Shown: in pieces, positions 33,680-44,456 of the stretch
Layout of the letters: every line of letters begins with the position of its first letter
Position numbering within the stretch: the stretch's first letter is position 1
Assembly (NCBI GenBank): GCA_963575745.1
Contig: CAUYUJ010019927.1
Span: 1 to 64,000, forward strand
Direction: 5' to 3'
DNA from: Prorocentrum cordatum
Taxonomy: Eukaryota; Sar; Dinophyceae; Prorocentrales; Prorocentraceae
DNA length: 64,000 nt
Program-made: the position numbers and the translations under genes
The notes under the pieces: model-generated
Told to the model about the DNA's origin: nothing
Databases searched by the model: none
Seen by the model: only the letters and a program-made list of their open reading frames with translations

Positions 33680-36600
33680 GCTGCCGCGCCACCTGCTGGC
33701 GGTCGCAGCCGCTGCCCTGCGGAGACGCCTGCCGATCACGGCACCTGGGCGGCGTCGAACGCCCACTTGCGCACGGCAGCTTGCATCTCGCACGAGCTGT
33801 TGCCAAGCGACGGGTGGTCCGTGACCGCTTTCAGCGCCTTGCGAAGCTCCCTCCGCAGCTCGGCACCGTTCTGATCCTTCTGATGCGCACCCCAAGCGCG
33901 CAGAGCCTTGGCCGTCGCCCGCGCGACGCTGGCAGCCTTCATCACTTTGTTGCTGGACTCGAGGATGCACTCCTGCATGGGAACTCAGAAGCTCGTGGGC
34001 GGCGGCCACCTCCTTCTGAGCAACCTCGAGACCCTGGGCCTTCTGGGAGAAGGCGTCGCCGTCTAGCTCTGCAACTGCTGCCATGAAAATCGGCCTGACC
34101 ACGTCGAAGTCATCCGCCTTCGCTTCTGGGATCTCACCGGTCCAGCTCGCGTCACCGGATGCTCCTACACTGGCGACCCCCTTGATGCTATCCGTCGCGG
34201 CAGCCAACGCAGCCAGCGCAGCGTTGAGATACTCCACCTGAAACTCTGCCTTCAGCAAGCCAACCTCATTCATGAAGTCGATCATGCCCTGGCACGGTGG
34301 TCTGTCACCAACGCGCTGCACAGAATAGTGCTGTCGTTCAGCAACGATGCAATTACGATCACCGGGTCCTCTGCAGCAGTCCTCGAAGCTAGATCGGGGC
34401 CCAGCCCCTCGAACTTTGCGACGGTCGTGGGAGCATCACTCCACGCGGCCATGCAACCGATGAACTTGGTGAGAGAATCCTCGATGGCGCCGCCCACCTT
34501 CGGTCGAAGCAGGTCCCTGGCCGACGTAGACAGCTGCAGGATCGGGTCGAGGGTGCGCGGGGTCGCACCAGTGGCATCCTTAGCGAAGGCGAGCGCAACC
34601 TCGGCGAGAGACCAAATTCTGGATTCCCCCCACTATACGAGCCACCTCCTTCCCCTCCCGTCCGCCTCACCTAGCCCATCATGCCCATCCACGCTCCTAC
34701 ATCTGCAGCATTTGACTCTCACCACTGCCAGCCTGAATGAACCCTCCGAGCTTGCCCATGGCGTCGTCGTCGAGCTCCGCGCCCGCCTGGCTGGCGTCCA
34801 TCACCGCGTGGTGGATAGTTCCCACGGCGTTGGTGGTCACGTCCTTCGGCTCCATGGCCTGAGAGTTCTCGAGCAGGGAGGACAGGGTGTTCGCGTAGTC
34901 CGATTTGCCGACTTCAGCCATGGCCACTTCGCAAGTCCAGAGGCGCGAAGACCAGATCTCAGCATTGTCGGGCAGGACGGTGAAAGCCTGCTTGAGACGC
35001 TGTTCTGCCAGCACAAGCTTATTGCAAGCATCTGCGTCGGCGGCGTTCGGGTTCGCGATGTTCAGTCAGAGAATGAGTTCCTCGAGCGACTTAGTCAGCA
35101 GCGTGCTCAGGTGCTCGAATTGTTCCCGCCATGCACTTGCTGCGCATCTCATCCATCTGGGTCAGCATGTTTCCGAGAAGACCGCTCCTCCCAGCGGCAG
35201 CTGCGCCCGTGCGAAGCTCCTCCTCCTGCGCAGGAAGGCTTGCCAAGATCTCCTCGGTGAAGCTGTGCTTCGCGCCGATATCCTTCAATAGCCCGTCGCG
35301 GTCAGGCATGAACTTCAATGACTGGCCACCCTTGCCCCTGCTGGAGCCGATGGCAATGGTGCGAATCAGCTCAGGATAGCCGGCAACAAACGAGGGATCC
35401 ACCAACGCTGTCAGGCCATTCGCGGACAACTCCAGGTCGGCCACCGTCTTGTCGAAGTCCTCGCCGTCTCCCCGATCTGCGATCATGGCGCAATACCTGA
35501 GGCATGCGTCGGCGATGCTCTGCGCGCCTTGCTCCCCAAATTCGCCCAGCTCCACGACGCCAGACAACGGCCTCTCCGACATCGACTCGGAACGGCTAAT
35601 CTTCTCATCGCTCGAACAGTCCAGGAAGCAGAGCTGCGGCCTGTTACCATCGAACGTCGTCTTCTCGGGCCCGCCCCACGGCACGGTAGCATGGAAGAAC
35701 ATGTTTGCGTCTTAGGGTTTCAGGGCGTCTGCCAGACTGCCGTCACAATACCTGCGCCAAAGCTGGAACTTCAGGTTGTTCGGAATGAAAACGCCACCGT
35801 GTTGATGCTCTTTGACCGCGGTCTCGAGCACGCCGACGTCCACCTCTGAAGTGCGGCTGCTTGCCAGGGTCTCGGCTTGCTTCGCGATCTCCAGGTGCTT
35901 CGACCGACTCCCGGCCCTGGCGTCGCCCTTGCGCTGGAAGAGATCGCGGGGGTCGCTGCGCCACCGCCTCTCACGGCCGGCCCATGTTCTCGTTCCTCAT
36001 GATCTCATCGACGCCGTAAGCGCTGATCCTCCGCTGCACGAGGTCGTCTCGATCTGCATCTGCGATTGGTAAGCCGCCCTCCATGGGCACCCGCTGGCCC
36101 CCGCTGCCCCTGCCGATGATACCGCCTGTCGCGCTCTAAGAGATGGCGCACACGGCGCCATCGCCAGCTCGAGAAGCACCAGGGTAGCGCCTCTTCGCAG
36201 CAGGAGTCAAGCCAAACGTCGACATGCTACCCAAGACTGCATGGCGATTGAGGTTGGGCGCGCGGGCTGTCTTAACTGCCTCCGCCGCCTCTGCAGCAAC
36301 CTCCTCGTCGTCCTCCTCAAACGGCTCATCCAGCTCGTCGAGGTTGCCCGCGTCGGGTTTGCTGGGTTAGCGGCCAGACCCGTTAAGCCTGCGGGCGCCA
36401 TCCCCGTCCACGTTGCCGAGCGCGCCCATGAGCATCGCTGCCATGGGGCTGCAGCTCATGGCGCCCACTTCGACCCCGCGCACCTCGCAGGACTTCTTCA
36501 CCAGATCCGAGATGTCCCATGGCGCAGTCCCCATCTCGACCGCAGCTTCTTTGGTCCCCTTTGCCTTCAGCATCTCGGACTTGGCGAAATCAAAGACGAT

Positions 36601-36811
36601 GTCCGCATGCTGCTCGTACACCTGGGCGCCGCTGGCCATGGCGACGGTAGCCCTCTCGACGTCTGACGCGTTGGTGAAGTTGAATTATGTGAACGGCCTC
36701 GCTGGGTTACGGGTTGTTGTTGACGCCCACGAGATCCTGCATCTTGATGCCGATGCGCTCCGGCGAGACTGACAGCAGATCCTTCAGCTGAGCCCGACTC
36801 GGTCCTGCCAT
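33680..36811 (-). pseudogene. Unknown ~1,000-residue intronless protein, decayed
   Basis: Protein-like sequence runs almost without gaps on the minus strand from MAGPSRAQLKDLL (36811) to KWAFDAAQVP (33736). Successive blocks include DVERATVAMASGAQVYEQ (36640), an acidic FEEDDEEVAAEAAE (about 36300), DRDDLVQRRISAYGVDEIM (about 36020), NNLKFQLWRRYCDGSL (35760), PELIRTIAIGSSRGKGG (35360), EHLSTLLTKSLEELIL (35080), AFTVLPDNAEIWSSRLW (34960), FIGCMAAWSD (34460) and FDVVRPIFMAAVAELDGD (34100). Breaks are point lesions, not introns. One is an in-frame TAA at 35712-35714 inside an otherwise continuous block, and another an in-frame TGA near 35065 after a frameshift. The protein is helix-rich, with no membrane segment or catalytic motif I recognise. 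It lies exactly where the RT of the flanking LINE pieces should be, on the opposite strand. It could be an ORF of an unknown mobile element or virus, or a retroposed host gene. Confidence 0.6.
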
Positions 36812-36914
36812 GCTCTTCGTCACTGTGACCTCGTAGCCGGTGTACGACGACGTGCTGGCCTTGCGGTTGCCAGGGCCCGGTTCTGGCCTGGTCTTACCTA
36901 GGCAGTGCATCGCG

Positions 36915-38453
36915 CAGCGGCTTCAGATGTGGAGGACGGAGTCTAGGCTGCATGCGGATATCCAGCGTGCGTGGGGCAGTATGGGTCAGTTCCTTGCAGG
37001 GGTGCCCGAGGCCTTGAGGTCCAGACACATTCGAGGGCCAATCTCGGCCACCATCGCGTAGTTGCTTCAAGCGGGGTGTATTCCACCCTCAGCTGCTGAG
37101 TGGGACACCACGAATGGTTGCATCATGCTTGGAATGTTTCTGCCGCGGGGATCGTAAGTCATGACCAGATGGTGCCTCTCTTGTCGGAGTTTGAGGAGAT
37201 GCTCGCAGCAAGGCAGTGGCGAGAAGCAGCGCAATTGCATTGTGGGCGGATTTGGTATGTTAAGTTACTGTCAGTCTTTGGCGAGCATATCTCAAGCTCG
37301 CAAAGGACGACAGCTGGTCGAACTCATGATTTCTATTCCTGGTGGGGGCTCGTGGCCAAACGAACGGAAGTGTCAAGCGAAGTTGTGAGATCGTGTTTCA
37401 GACGTATGCGACCGCTGCAAAGAATCGGTGGGCACGGCATATCATCGTACGTGGGAGTGCCCGCGCAACGATAGAGGCCGTGCTTTCACCGATTCAGATC
37501 ATCTTGTGGCGCGCGCAGGAGTTGAGAGGGATAGTTCCACGTGCTTTTGGACAAGAGGCGTCATCCCAGCCAGTTGGACATGGGTACCCGAGCCAGACTC
37601 TGAGCCGCAGTGGGACGTCGGCAACATGGCTGGACCACTCACTGCAAACAGCTTGGGTATCGGCACGCGTGCAGCACCTTTGCTTGCAGCTGGGGATGCA
37701 TCTGTTGGGCGGACTCGCGCGACATACGGTTGCGCCGTGTCGGCCTTGGGATCGTTGTGTTGTAGAGTTTCTCTCCAGTGAAGGTTGGACCGCTTATGTT
37801 GGGACCGCTGTGGGTCTCGCAGTCGCAGCAGACGGCACCGCGAGGTGAACTTCAGTGTCTTGCCACAGCTATTGAGTTTCGCAAGGTGTGCTGGTATACG
37901 TTACGGATAACGATGAGGTGTGTAGAGGATTGTGGCAGGCTTTGTATTCGAACCCCACAGGTCAGAACGCTGATTCATGGAGGTGTATCAGCAATCTTGT
38001 CTATCCAGTCACGCTCGCCAGCTGACGTCGTGGTGTTTCAAGTGTCTTCCCATGTTTCTCTTCGGGGGTATGTGGCTCGCGGCGTCGCAAGCTGGTTGGT
38101 GCAAGGCATCGAAGTGGTGGACAAGCTGGCAGATGTGGCAGCAGCGAGGTGCAGGGTCCCCGAGTCTCACAGGGCGAGAGTCGCCACAGTCAAACGTGAT
38201 GCGTCACTCGTTCGACGGCGACTGTTCCGAGCTGCGCTGCTGGTCATACAGCATGAGACGAGCCTGAAGCGAGAGGCACGGAGAGCGAGGATCGCTGAGG
38301 GAAAGCCTGTTGCTCCCCCTCCTCCTCATCCGTGTCCCCCTCCTGCTCCGAATAGCGTTGAACGCTTCGCGACGGCACATTCCCTTGGAGAGGATAGGAG
38401 GTATTGTAGTGTGTGTAAAGGTAGTGCTTACATCTCGAGCGCGACTGACTAGG
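36915..38453 (+). pseudogene. LINE C-terminal region: linker, RNase H, Cys motif
   Basis: The plus strand resumes LINE-like sequence at about 36915. HIRGPISATIA followed by IPPSAAEWDT is the linker usually found between RT and RNase H in these elements. AYHRTWECP (about 37440) and CFWTRGVIPASWTWVP (about 37540) follow. The RNase H domain is split by frameshifts: QTAPRGELQCLATAIE (about 37835) holds the Glu region, TDNDEVCRGL (about 37905) an Asp region in another frame, and VVDKLADVAAARC (about 38110) the third acidic region. CSVCKG near 38420 is the terminal Cys motif. At least three frame changes make it a pseudogene. The RT domain that should precede it is missing. Confidence 0.75.
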
Positions 38454-39515
38454 TCGTGTAAAGTGAATGTATGTCGTTGCGCGATATTAATGGTCGGCTT
38501 TTGAGGCTCCTCCGAGGACGACAAATACTATCGCTGGCGGTTGGGCCCACCCCTCGCACGCAATGTTATATCACGTATCTCCAGGAATCTGGTACTGAGC
38601 TTCGTGCGGTCACTTCGGTCAGTCTCAGATCAGGGGACTTGGGGTGCCGTGCAAGCCGTTTCCCATTCCGAAGAGTCGTCGGGAGTATATCGATAGAATC
38701 TCACGTGATCTTTTCCCAAGACTTAGCTGGGGAGCGGAAGTGGTTGTTGACATCTGTCAAGGCGGTAATCCAAGTAATCCCTTCCTCCGATTCCTCCCCC
38801 CTTCCGAAGCGCGCGCCAAAAAACAACATCGTCGGGTCCGCTGTTATTGTGGAGTGGGGCACAAAAGAAGGGTTGGAAAGAAGGGAAAAGAGGAGGAAAC
38901 GGAAGGAGGAAGGAGGAGGATGAGGAAGAGGGAGAACGGAGGAGGGAACAGGAAACAATCTCAGATGTCACCCCAAAGCGTGAGAACGGCGCGGGGGAGG
39001 GAGCCGAATCCATGCCATGGCTAACAGAACCAGCGCACGACCAAGTTCACTGTACTTTCACGATCCGATTGACTGCGCACGTGGCAGCCACATGCTGATG
39101 TTGTACGACGTGCGTATCCAGCAAGAACGGTTGCACGAACTGCTGCGTACATCTGTGAGACCCCTTTGCAAAGAACCCATTCGCCCGAATATGACTGGTG
39201 GCGGGCGTATGGCCTGGCCCCTGCTCCAAAGCGCGGCTCGCCTCTTTTTACTTTCTCCACGTCAGGTGCTCGGCCCGACCGTTCATGTTCTTCCCCCACG
39301 GATGACGGGGCGCTCGGACGGAAGCTTGTCCGCCTGAGAGAAGAAAGGTCAATAATGACGCGATTCGAAGGATTACGATGCACCCCGCAATTGTGGATCA
39401 GAGTAGTGAGGGAGCGGCCGGGACGTCGGCAGTCTGCGAGGCTCTGAAGAAGCCCGCCGCAGGCGCCAAATTTTTACAACTCCTACACCGACTCGACGCA
39501 AGCGCCGATTTTTCG
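38454..39515. other. No gene recognised
   Basis: Probably includes the 3' end of the LINE. A purine-rich GGAAAAGAGG patch lies at 38865-38950. No domain or poly-A tail is evident. Confidence 0.4.
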
Positions 39516-39524
39516 TTAAAGCAA

Positions 39525-39712
39525 CGTGGGTGGGTCGCAGGGTGGGTCGAGTGTGGGTCGCGGGTGGGTCACGGCCGGGTCGCGGGTGGGTCGCGTGTGG
39601 GTCGCGGGTGGGTCGCAGGTGGGTCGCGGGTGGGTTGCGAGGTGGGTCGCGGGTGAGTCGCGAGTGGAACATGGGTGGGTCGCGGTCCGGGTCGCGGGGG
39701 GGGCAATTTCGC
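39525..39712. repeat. 10-11 bp minisatellite (GGGTGGGTCGC)n
   Basis: About 17 imperfect units such as GGGTGGGTCGC and GTGTGGGTCGC. Confidence 0.9.
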
Positions 39713-40345
39713 CGGGCCAACGGGCCAGAGACGTGCTAAGGTTCCCCGCCAAAGGCTCACAATATTTCCAGTTCGCGCGCGCGTGGCGGCCCCTGGGGAC
39801 CCCTGAACGAAAAAGACCCCGGCCGATGCCCCCGGCGATGCCCAGGCGATGCCCGGCTGACTCCCCATGGCGATCCATAAGAGCGCCAAGAGGGCGCCAG
39901 GACGCCCCGTACACGGCCCAAGAAGCCCCGAGTCGCCGAAAAATCGCTCCAAGACGTTCAAGATGGTCTCCAGATGGCCGGCCCCAGAGGCCTCGGAAAA
40001 AACCCAAGAGAGACTCAAGAGGCTCTCCAAGAGGGCCCCAACAGGCAAAAATCGCCCCATTCCCTCGGGGAAATATACTTTTTTCGCATGTACGACGTTT
40101 GGGGGTTCACAGCGTCCAGAACTGCCCCAGAGGCCTCCAACATCGTCCCCAGACGGCCCAACACGCCCCCAAAATGGGACCACGAGAGCCCAAGAGGCCC
40201 CAAGACGGCCCAAAAGGGCACCATGACGCCCCAAGAGGGGCTCAATAAGGGCAGCAGGAACCGAAAAGTCCAACCTCCAGCCCCAAGAAGCCCCCAGGAG
40301 GCCCCAAGAGGCTCCCAAGAGGCCCCAAGAGGCCCTAGGCTGGAG
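39713..40345. repeat. Dispersed family: ~125-bp segment plus CCCAAGAGG block
   Basis: 39713-39830 contains AACGGGCCAGAGACGTGCTAA, CACAATATTTCCAGTTCGCGC and GAAAAAGACCCCGGCCGAT. It matches 42030-42160 (CACGGGCCAGAGGCGTGTTAA, CAACAATATTTGTAATTCGCG). Both are followed by a CCCAAGAGG block, here at 39890-40345. The association suggests the two parts move together. Confidence 0.75.
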
Positions 40346-40559
40346 CTCCAAAGTCTTCTTGGCCGCATCCTGGACCTTCCAGGCGAACACACTCGAGTGG
40401 TCCTTGGCTGCTTTCAAGCTCTGCTGGTGAAAATCCTGCAGTACCTGAGCTGGCGCGTGCGATAGAGCTCCCTTCTTGGCGAAAAAATCAGCCCGTTGTT
40501 CTCGTAACTCGGGGGGCACGGCCCAAACTTGTGACCACCCACCTTCGCACGTAACAAAG

Positions 40560-40664
40560 AAAAAAGTGCGAGCCCCGGGAGGAGCCTTCAAATTGAAAAA
40601 CACAAGGTGCCCTGGATGGGGGGATCAACCACAAATATTCGTTGAAATGAATGTTCAACAACTG

Positions 40665-40709
<45 letters not shown>

Positions 40710-40710
40710 G
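40560..40710 (+). repeat. Partial copy of the GTGCGAGC/CAA family
   Basis: AGTGCGAGCCCCGGG, TTCAAATTGAAAAACAC, GGATGGGGGGATCAAC and a (CAA)n run at 40667-40708 are in the same order as at 19080-19165 and 51178-51249. Confidence 0.75.
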
Positions 40711-41029
40711 TCATTTTACCCTCATGCGCGATGTAGCTTCCACACGAAGCATGCGACCATCATGATAATAATCCACATCATAGGGGGCTCTTGTTCTATA
40801 GCGGGGTCCGTTATTCCCATTCCCAGATCTCCCGCCCAATGAAGTCTTGCAAACACCTACTCCGAGGAAGTTCAACATATCCCACATCGAAAACACATGC
40901 CCGCGCCTTGCTGCGTCGATGCGAAACTGCCAGTGGAACCCCAGCGAAGGGTAAAGCACAAGGAAGCACCGAACAACAGAATTGCTTTGGTGGGGGTTGT
41001 CGGCGATGAGGCAAGGACCTGGCCCTGAA
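40711..41029. other. No gene recognised
   Basis: About 320 bp of unique sequence between the CAA run and the tandem family that begins near 41030. No coding signal. Confidence 0.45.
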
Positions 41030-42025
41030 TAGAAAGGGAGGAAGTCTCGAGCAAGACTGCTGCTGTTGATGGGAGCGGCGCCAATGCTGAAGGGAGTAGG
41101 GCGCCAGTCCAGCGTAAAACGGAAACGACGTCTCGGGCAGGAACGCTGGCTTTGTTGGGACGGCGGCTCTTCGGCGGCGAGGAGGAACACCGCCTTGAGT
41201 AAGAAAGGCGGAAGCATCGAACGGGAGCCGTGGTTTTGTCGGGACGAGGGCTGCCGGCGGCGAGGAACAGCTCCGTCCCGAGGAAAAAGAAAAGGAAACC
41301 TCGAGCGGGAGCGTTGTTCTTGCTGGGAGCGGCGCCAATTCAAAAGCGATTAGGGCGCCAGTCCAGCGTAAAACGGAAAGAAGTCTCGGGCGGGAGCGCT
41401 GGTTTTGTCGGGGCGGCGGCTGTCGGCGGCGAGGAGGAACACCGCCTTGAGTAAGAAAGGCGGAAGCATCGAACGGGAGCCGTGGTTTTGTGGGGACGAG
41501 GGCTGTCGGCGGCGAGGAACAGCAACGTCCTCAGGAAAAAAAGGAAAAAGCCTCGAGCGGGAGCGTTGTTATTGCTGGGAGCGGCGCCAACGCTGAAGAG
41601 AATTGGGCGCCAGCCCAGCGTGAAACGGAAGGAAATCTCGGGCGGGAGCGCTGGTTTTGTCGGGGCAGCGGTTTTCGGCGGCGAGGAGAGGCACCGCCTT
41701 GAATGGAAAAGAGAAAAAACTTAAGCGGGAGCGTTGTTTTTGCTTGGGGGCCGGCGCCGATGAGAAAGACTGGCGCGCCAGTCCAAGGAAAACGGAAGGA
41801 AATGTCGAGCGGGAACGCTGGTTTTGTTTGGACGGCGGCTTTCGAACACCAGCCCTGGGTAAAAAAGGAGAAATTCTCGAACGGGAGCGTTGTTGTTGTT
41901 GGGGGGTCGGTTTTGGCGGCCCCCCAAACCGCTCGAGCACGAGTCTCATTTTCAATGAAAATGTAGCCGGCGCCTCGGCGAGAGCGCCAGGGCGCCTGTA
42001 AGGGGTCCAACAATCATTTAATTCG
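41030..42025. repeat. Dispersed tandem family, GTCTCGAGCGGGAGCG units
   Basis: Alternating units contain AGTCTCGGGCGGGAGCGCTGG, TTTGTCGGGACGGCGGCT, AACACCGCCTTGAGTAAGAAA and GCGCCAGTCCAGCGTAAAACG. They form a ~85-bp subperiod and a ~285-bp higher-order period, about 3 copies. The right end (41888-42020) has GGGGGGTCGG, a hairpin-capable GGCCCCCCAAACCGC, the palindrome CATTTTCAATGAAAATG and GGCGAGAGCGCCAGGGCG. The same family with the same right end is at 49650-50085. Confidence 0.85.
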
Positions 42026-42029
42026 CCGG

Positions 42030-42400
42030 CCCCACGGGCCAGAGGCGTGTTAAGATCCCCGGCAACTACTCAACAATATTTGTAATTCGCGCGCGCGGGG
42101 CGGCCCCCGGGGGCCCCCGGACGGAAAAAAACACGGTCGATCCCCGGCCGGGCCCCGGCCGGGTCCTGGGCGATCCCCAGAGGGGGGGGGTATTTCTCGC
42201 CTCCCCTCACGAGGACCGTGACCTCCGAGGGGGTGGCTGCAATAGACTACCCCCCCCCGCCCCAAAGGGCTCCCAAGAGCCCACTAAAAGGCCCAGGGGT
42301 GCCGAAGACGCCGCCAAAAAGGCCCAAAACGCTCCCAAGAAGCCCCCAAGAGGCGCCAAAGACATCTCCAAGAGGCCCCAAATAGCGCTCCAAGGACGGC
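42030..42400. repeat. Second copy of the ~125-bp segment plus CCCAAGAGG block
   Basis: 42030-42160 matches 39713-39830. The short-period block follows at 42240-42400. Confidence 0.7.
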
Positions 42401-42446
42401 GGAATGAACGAAACGGCTCAATAATTAACACTCAGCATTGAAACCA

Positions 42447-42450
42447 ACAA

Positions 42451-42535
<85 letters not shown>

Positions 42536-42552
42536 CACTACTACTACTACTA

Positions 42553-42621
<69 letters not shown>

Positions 42622-42750
42622 TAACTACAACAACAACAACAACAAAACAACAATCGCTTTAAGACGGTTCGCTCTTATCTTCTCGCGCGTCAGTCAATAT
42701 GCATATCCCCAAACCTGGATACCCGCCCTTTTCGCCTTCGATCGTGCCCT
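42447..42750. repeat. (CAA)n-(CTA)n microsatellite plus dispersed 85-bp end
   Basis: (AAC)n at 42447-42498, (ACT)n with ACC variants to 42620 and (AAC)n to 42645. They are followed by TTTAAGACGGTTCGCTCTTA and the segment shared with 18435-18520 and 50279-50350. Confidence 0.85.
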
Positions 42751-43484
42751 TTTTTTTCCGGGGGGGGCACGTTCAGCCCCTGTCACGCGCGGTTCGTGAA
42801 GCCCTTGAAAACGAAGGGCAACAGATAACGGGGGAGAACGTTGACGAAGGGATCGGAGGAAGGGGGGAGGAGCGACAAGGAAGGACGGCGATGATTTGCG
42901 CTGCGAGCGGCGATTCAAGTTGCGCCATGGCTCGCGCCAGCCACTCCAACACAAATCAACAATAAGTTTCGCCATGGGTCGCGCCATAAAAAAGCGCCAC
43001 GCACCACCCCCTTAAAATAACATATCGTGGATACCCCCAAGGGGGGACGCACAGCTGCGAACTGGCGTCAGAAACAAATTGCGTGGAACCCTGAAAAGAA
43101 GCGGGATGTTGGGAGAGTGGGGCGGAAGGATAATGGCAATTGCAACCGCGTCGAGAGGAGCGCGGGGACGTGGAGTGGATTGGGATGGAATGGACAAGAG
43201 TAGGGCCTCAAGAGGTAGAGCGGCAAGGAGTGGAGAAGAGGAACCGGGAGGAGCGCGGAGGAGCGGGGGGCGCGCGGAGGAATCTGGAGGAGGGGCTGGG
43301 AATAATTTGGGAGAAATGCGGAATGCGAGCGGGGTGGAGATTGTTGGGGCGGGGTGGGGCGGCACGGGGGGGACTGGGCGCAATGCGAAGAACTGAGGAA
43401 CAGCATAATGGAGTACGAACGAAACGAAAATAGAAAATATAGACAAAGAGAGAAGAGTATAGAAGACTTGGAAGAGAGAAAAAA
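42751..43484. other. No gene recognised
   Basis: Unique sequence; purine-rich GGAG words at 43200-43320. No recognisable reading frame. Confidence 0.45.
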
Positions 43485-44430
43485 ATCCTGGCAAAGCAAC
43501 CGAACAACGATGTGTAGAAGCATATCTGAAAGCATTCCCCTTAAGATTCAGATGAAAATCCAGTTGTAGAATTCTGCTGTTCTCGCAGTCGTAGTCGCAT
43601 TCGCGATGACAGTCGCAGCGGCAACGGCAGTCGCAGTCACAGCCTCAGCCTCAGCCTGCCTCAGCCTCAGCCTCAGCCTGCCTCAGCCTCAGCCTGCCTC
43701 AGCCTGCCTCAGCCTGCTTCAGCCTCAGCCTCAGTCTGCCTTCAGCCTCGGCCTCAGCCTCAGCCTGCCTCAGCCTCAGCCTGCATCAGCCTCAGCCTCA
43801 GCCTCAGCCTGCCTCAGCATCAGCCTGCTTCAGCCTCAGCCTCAGCCTGCCTCAGCCTCAGCCTCAGTCTGCTTCAGCCTCAGCCTCAGTCTGCCTTCAG
43901 CCTCGGCCTCAGCCTCAGCCTGCCTCAGCCTCAGCCTGCCTCGGCCGCAGCATCAGCCTGCCTCAGCATTCAAAATGTGACCCAGGAATGGAGTTCTGGG
44001 AACTAGAAGAACACGAAGTGGCCTACAGTTGGCTCCGGGCATTCAAAATCATGCCCAGGAATGGAGTTCTGGGAACTTGAAGAGCACGAAATGGCCTACA
44101 GTTGGCTCCGGGCATCCAATATGTGGCCCAGGAATGGAATTCTGGGAAATCGAAGAGCACGAAGTGGCCTATAGTTGGCTCCGGGCATCCAAAATGTGGC
44201 CCGGGAATGGAGTTCTAGGAAAGAGCACGAAGTGGCCCACAGTTGGTTCCGGGCATCCAAAATGTGGCCCAGGCATGGAGTTCCGCGAGCACCAACAGCG
44301 ATTTTGCGAGGATGTCCCAAGCGATTTCGGTTTCGGCGGCAGCCTCCCCGGGTCCCGCCCAGACCCCCTTCTGAGGAGTCATGATGCTCTCTTTTGAGAC
44401 CACTAGAAACCTATCAGCAAGAGCTGTTGG
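43485..44430 (+). repeat. Composite satellite block 1 (CAGCCT array plus 73-bp array)
   Basis: Order: GGCAAAGCAACCGAACAACG, AAGCATTCCCCTTAAGATTC, TCGCAGTCGTAGTCGC, then (CAGCCT)n/(CAGCCTG)n at 43640-43972, then a 73-bp array (43973-44290). The 73-bp unit carries AATGGAGTTCTGGG, GAGCACGAAGTGGCC and ACAGTTGGCTCCGGGC. The closing segment is GCCCAGACCCCC, CTCTTTTGAGACCACTAGAAA and CCTATCAG. The 73-bp unit has no stop in any forward frame, so all three stay open. Confidence 0.9.
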
Positions 44431-44456
44431 GTAATTGTTATTTTTTTAACACAAAA

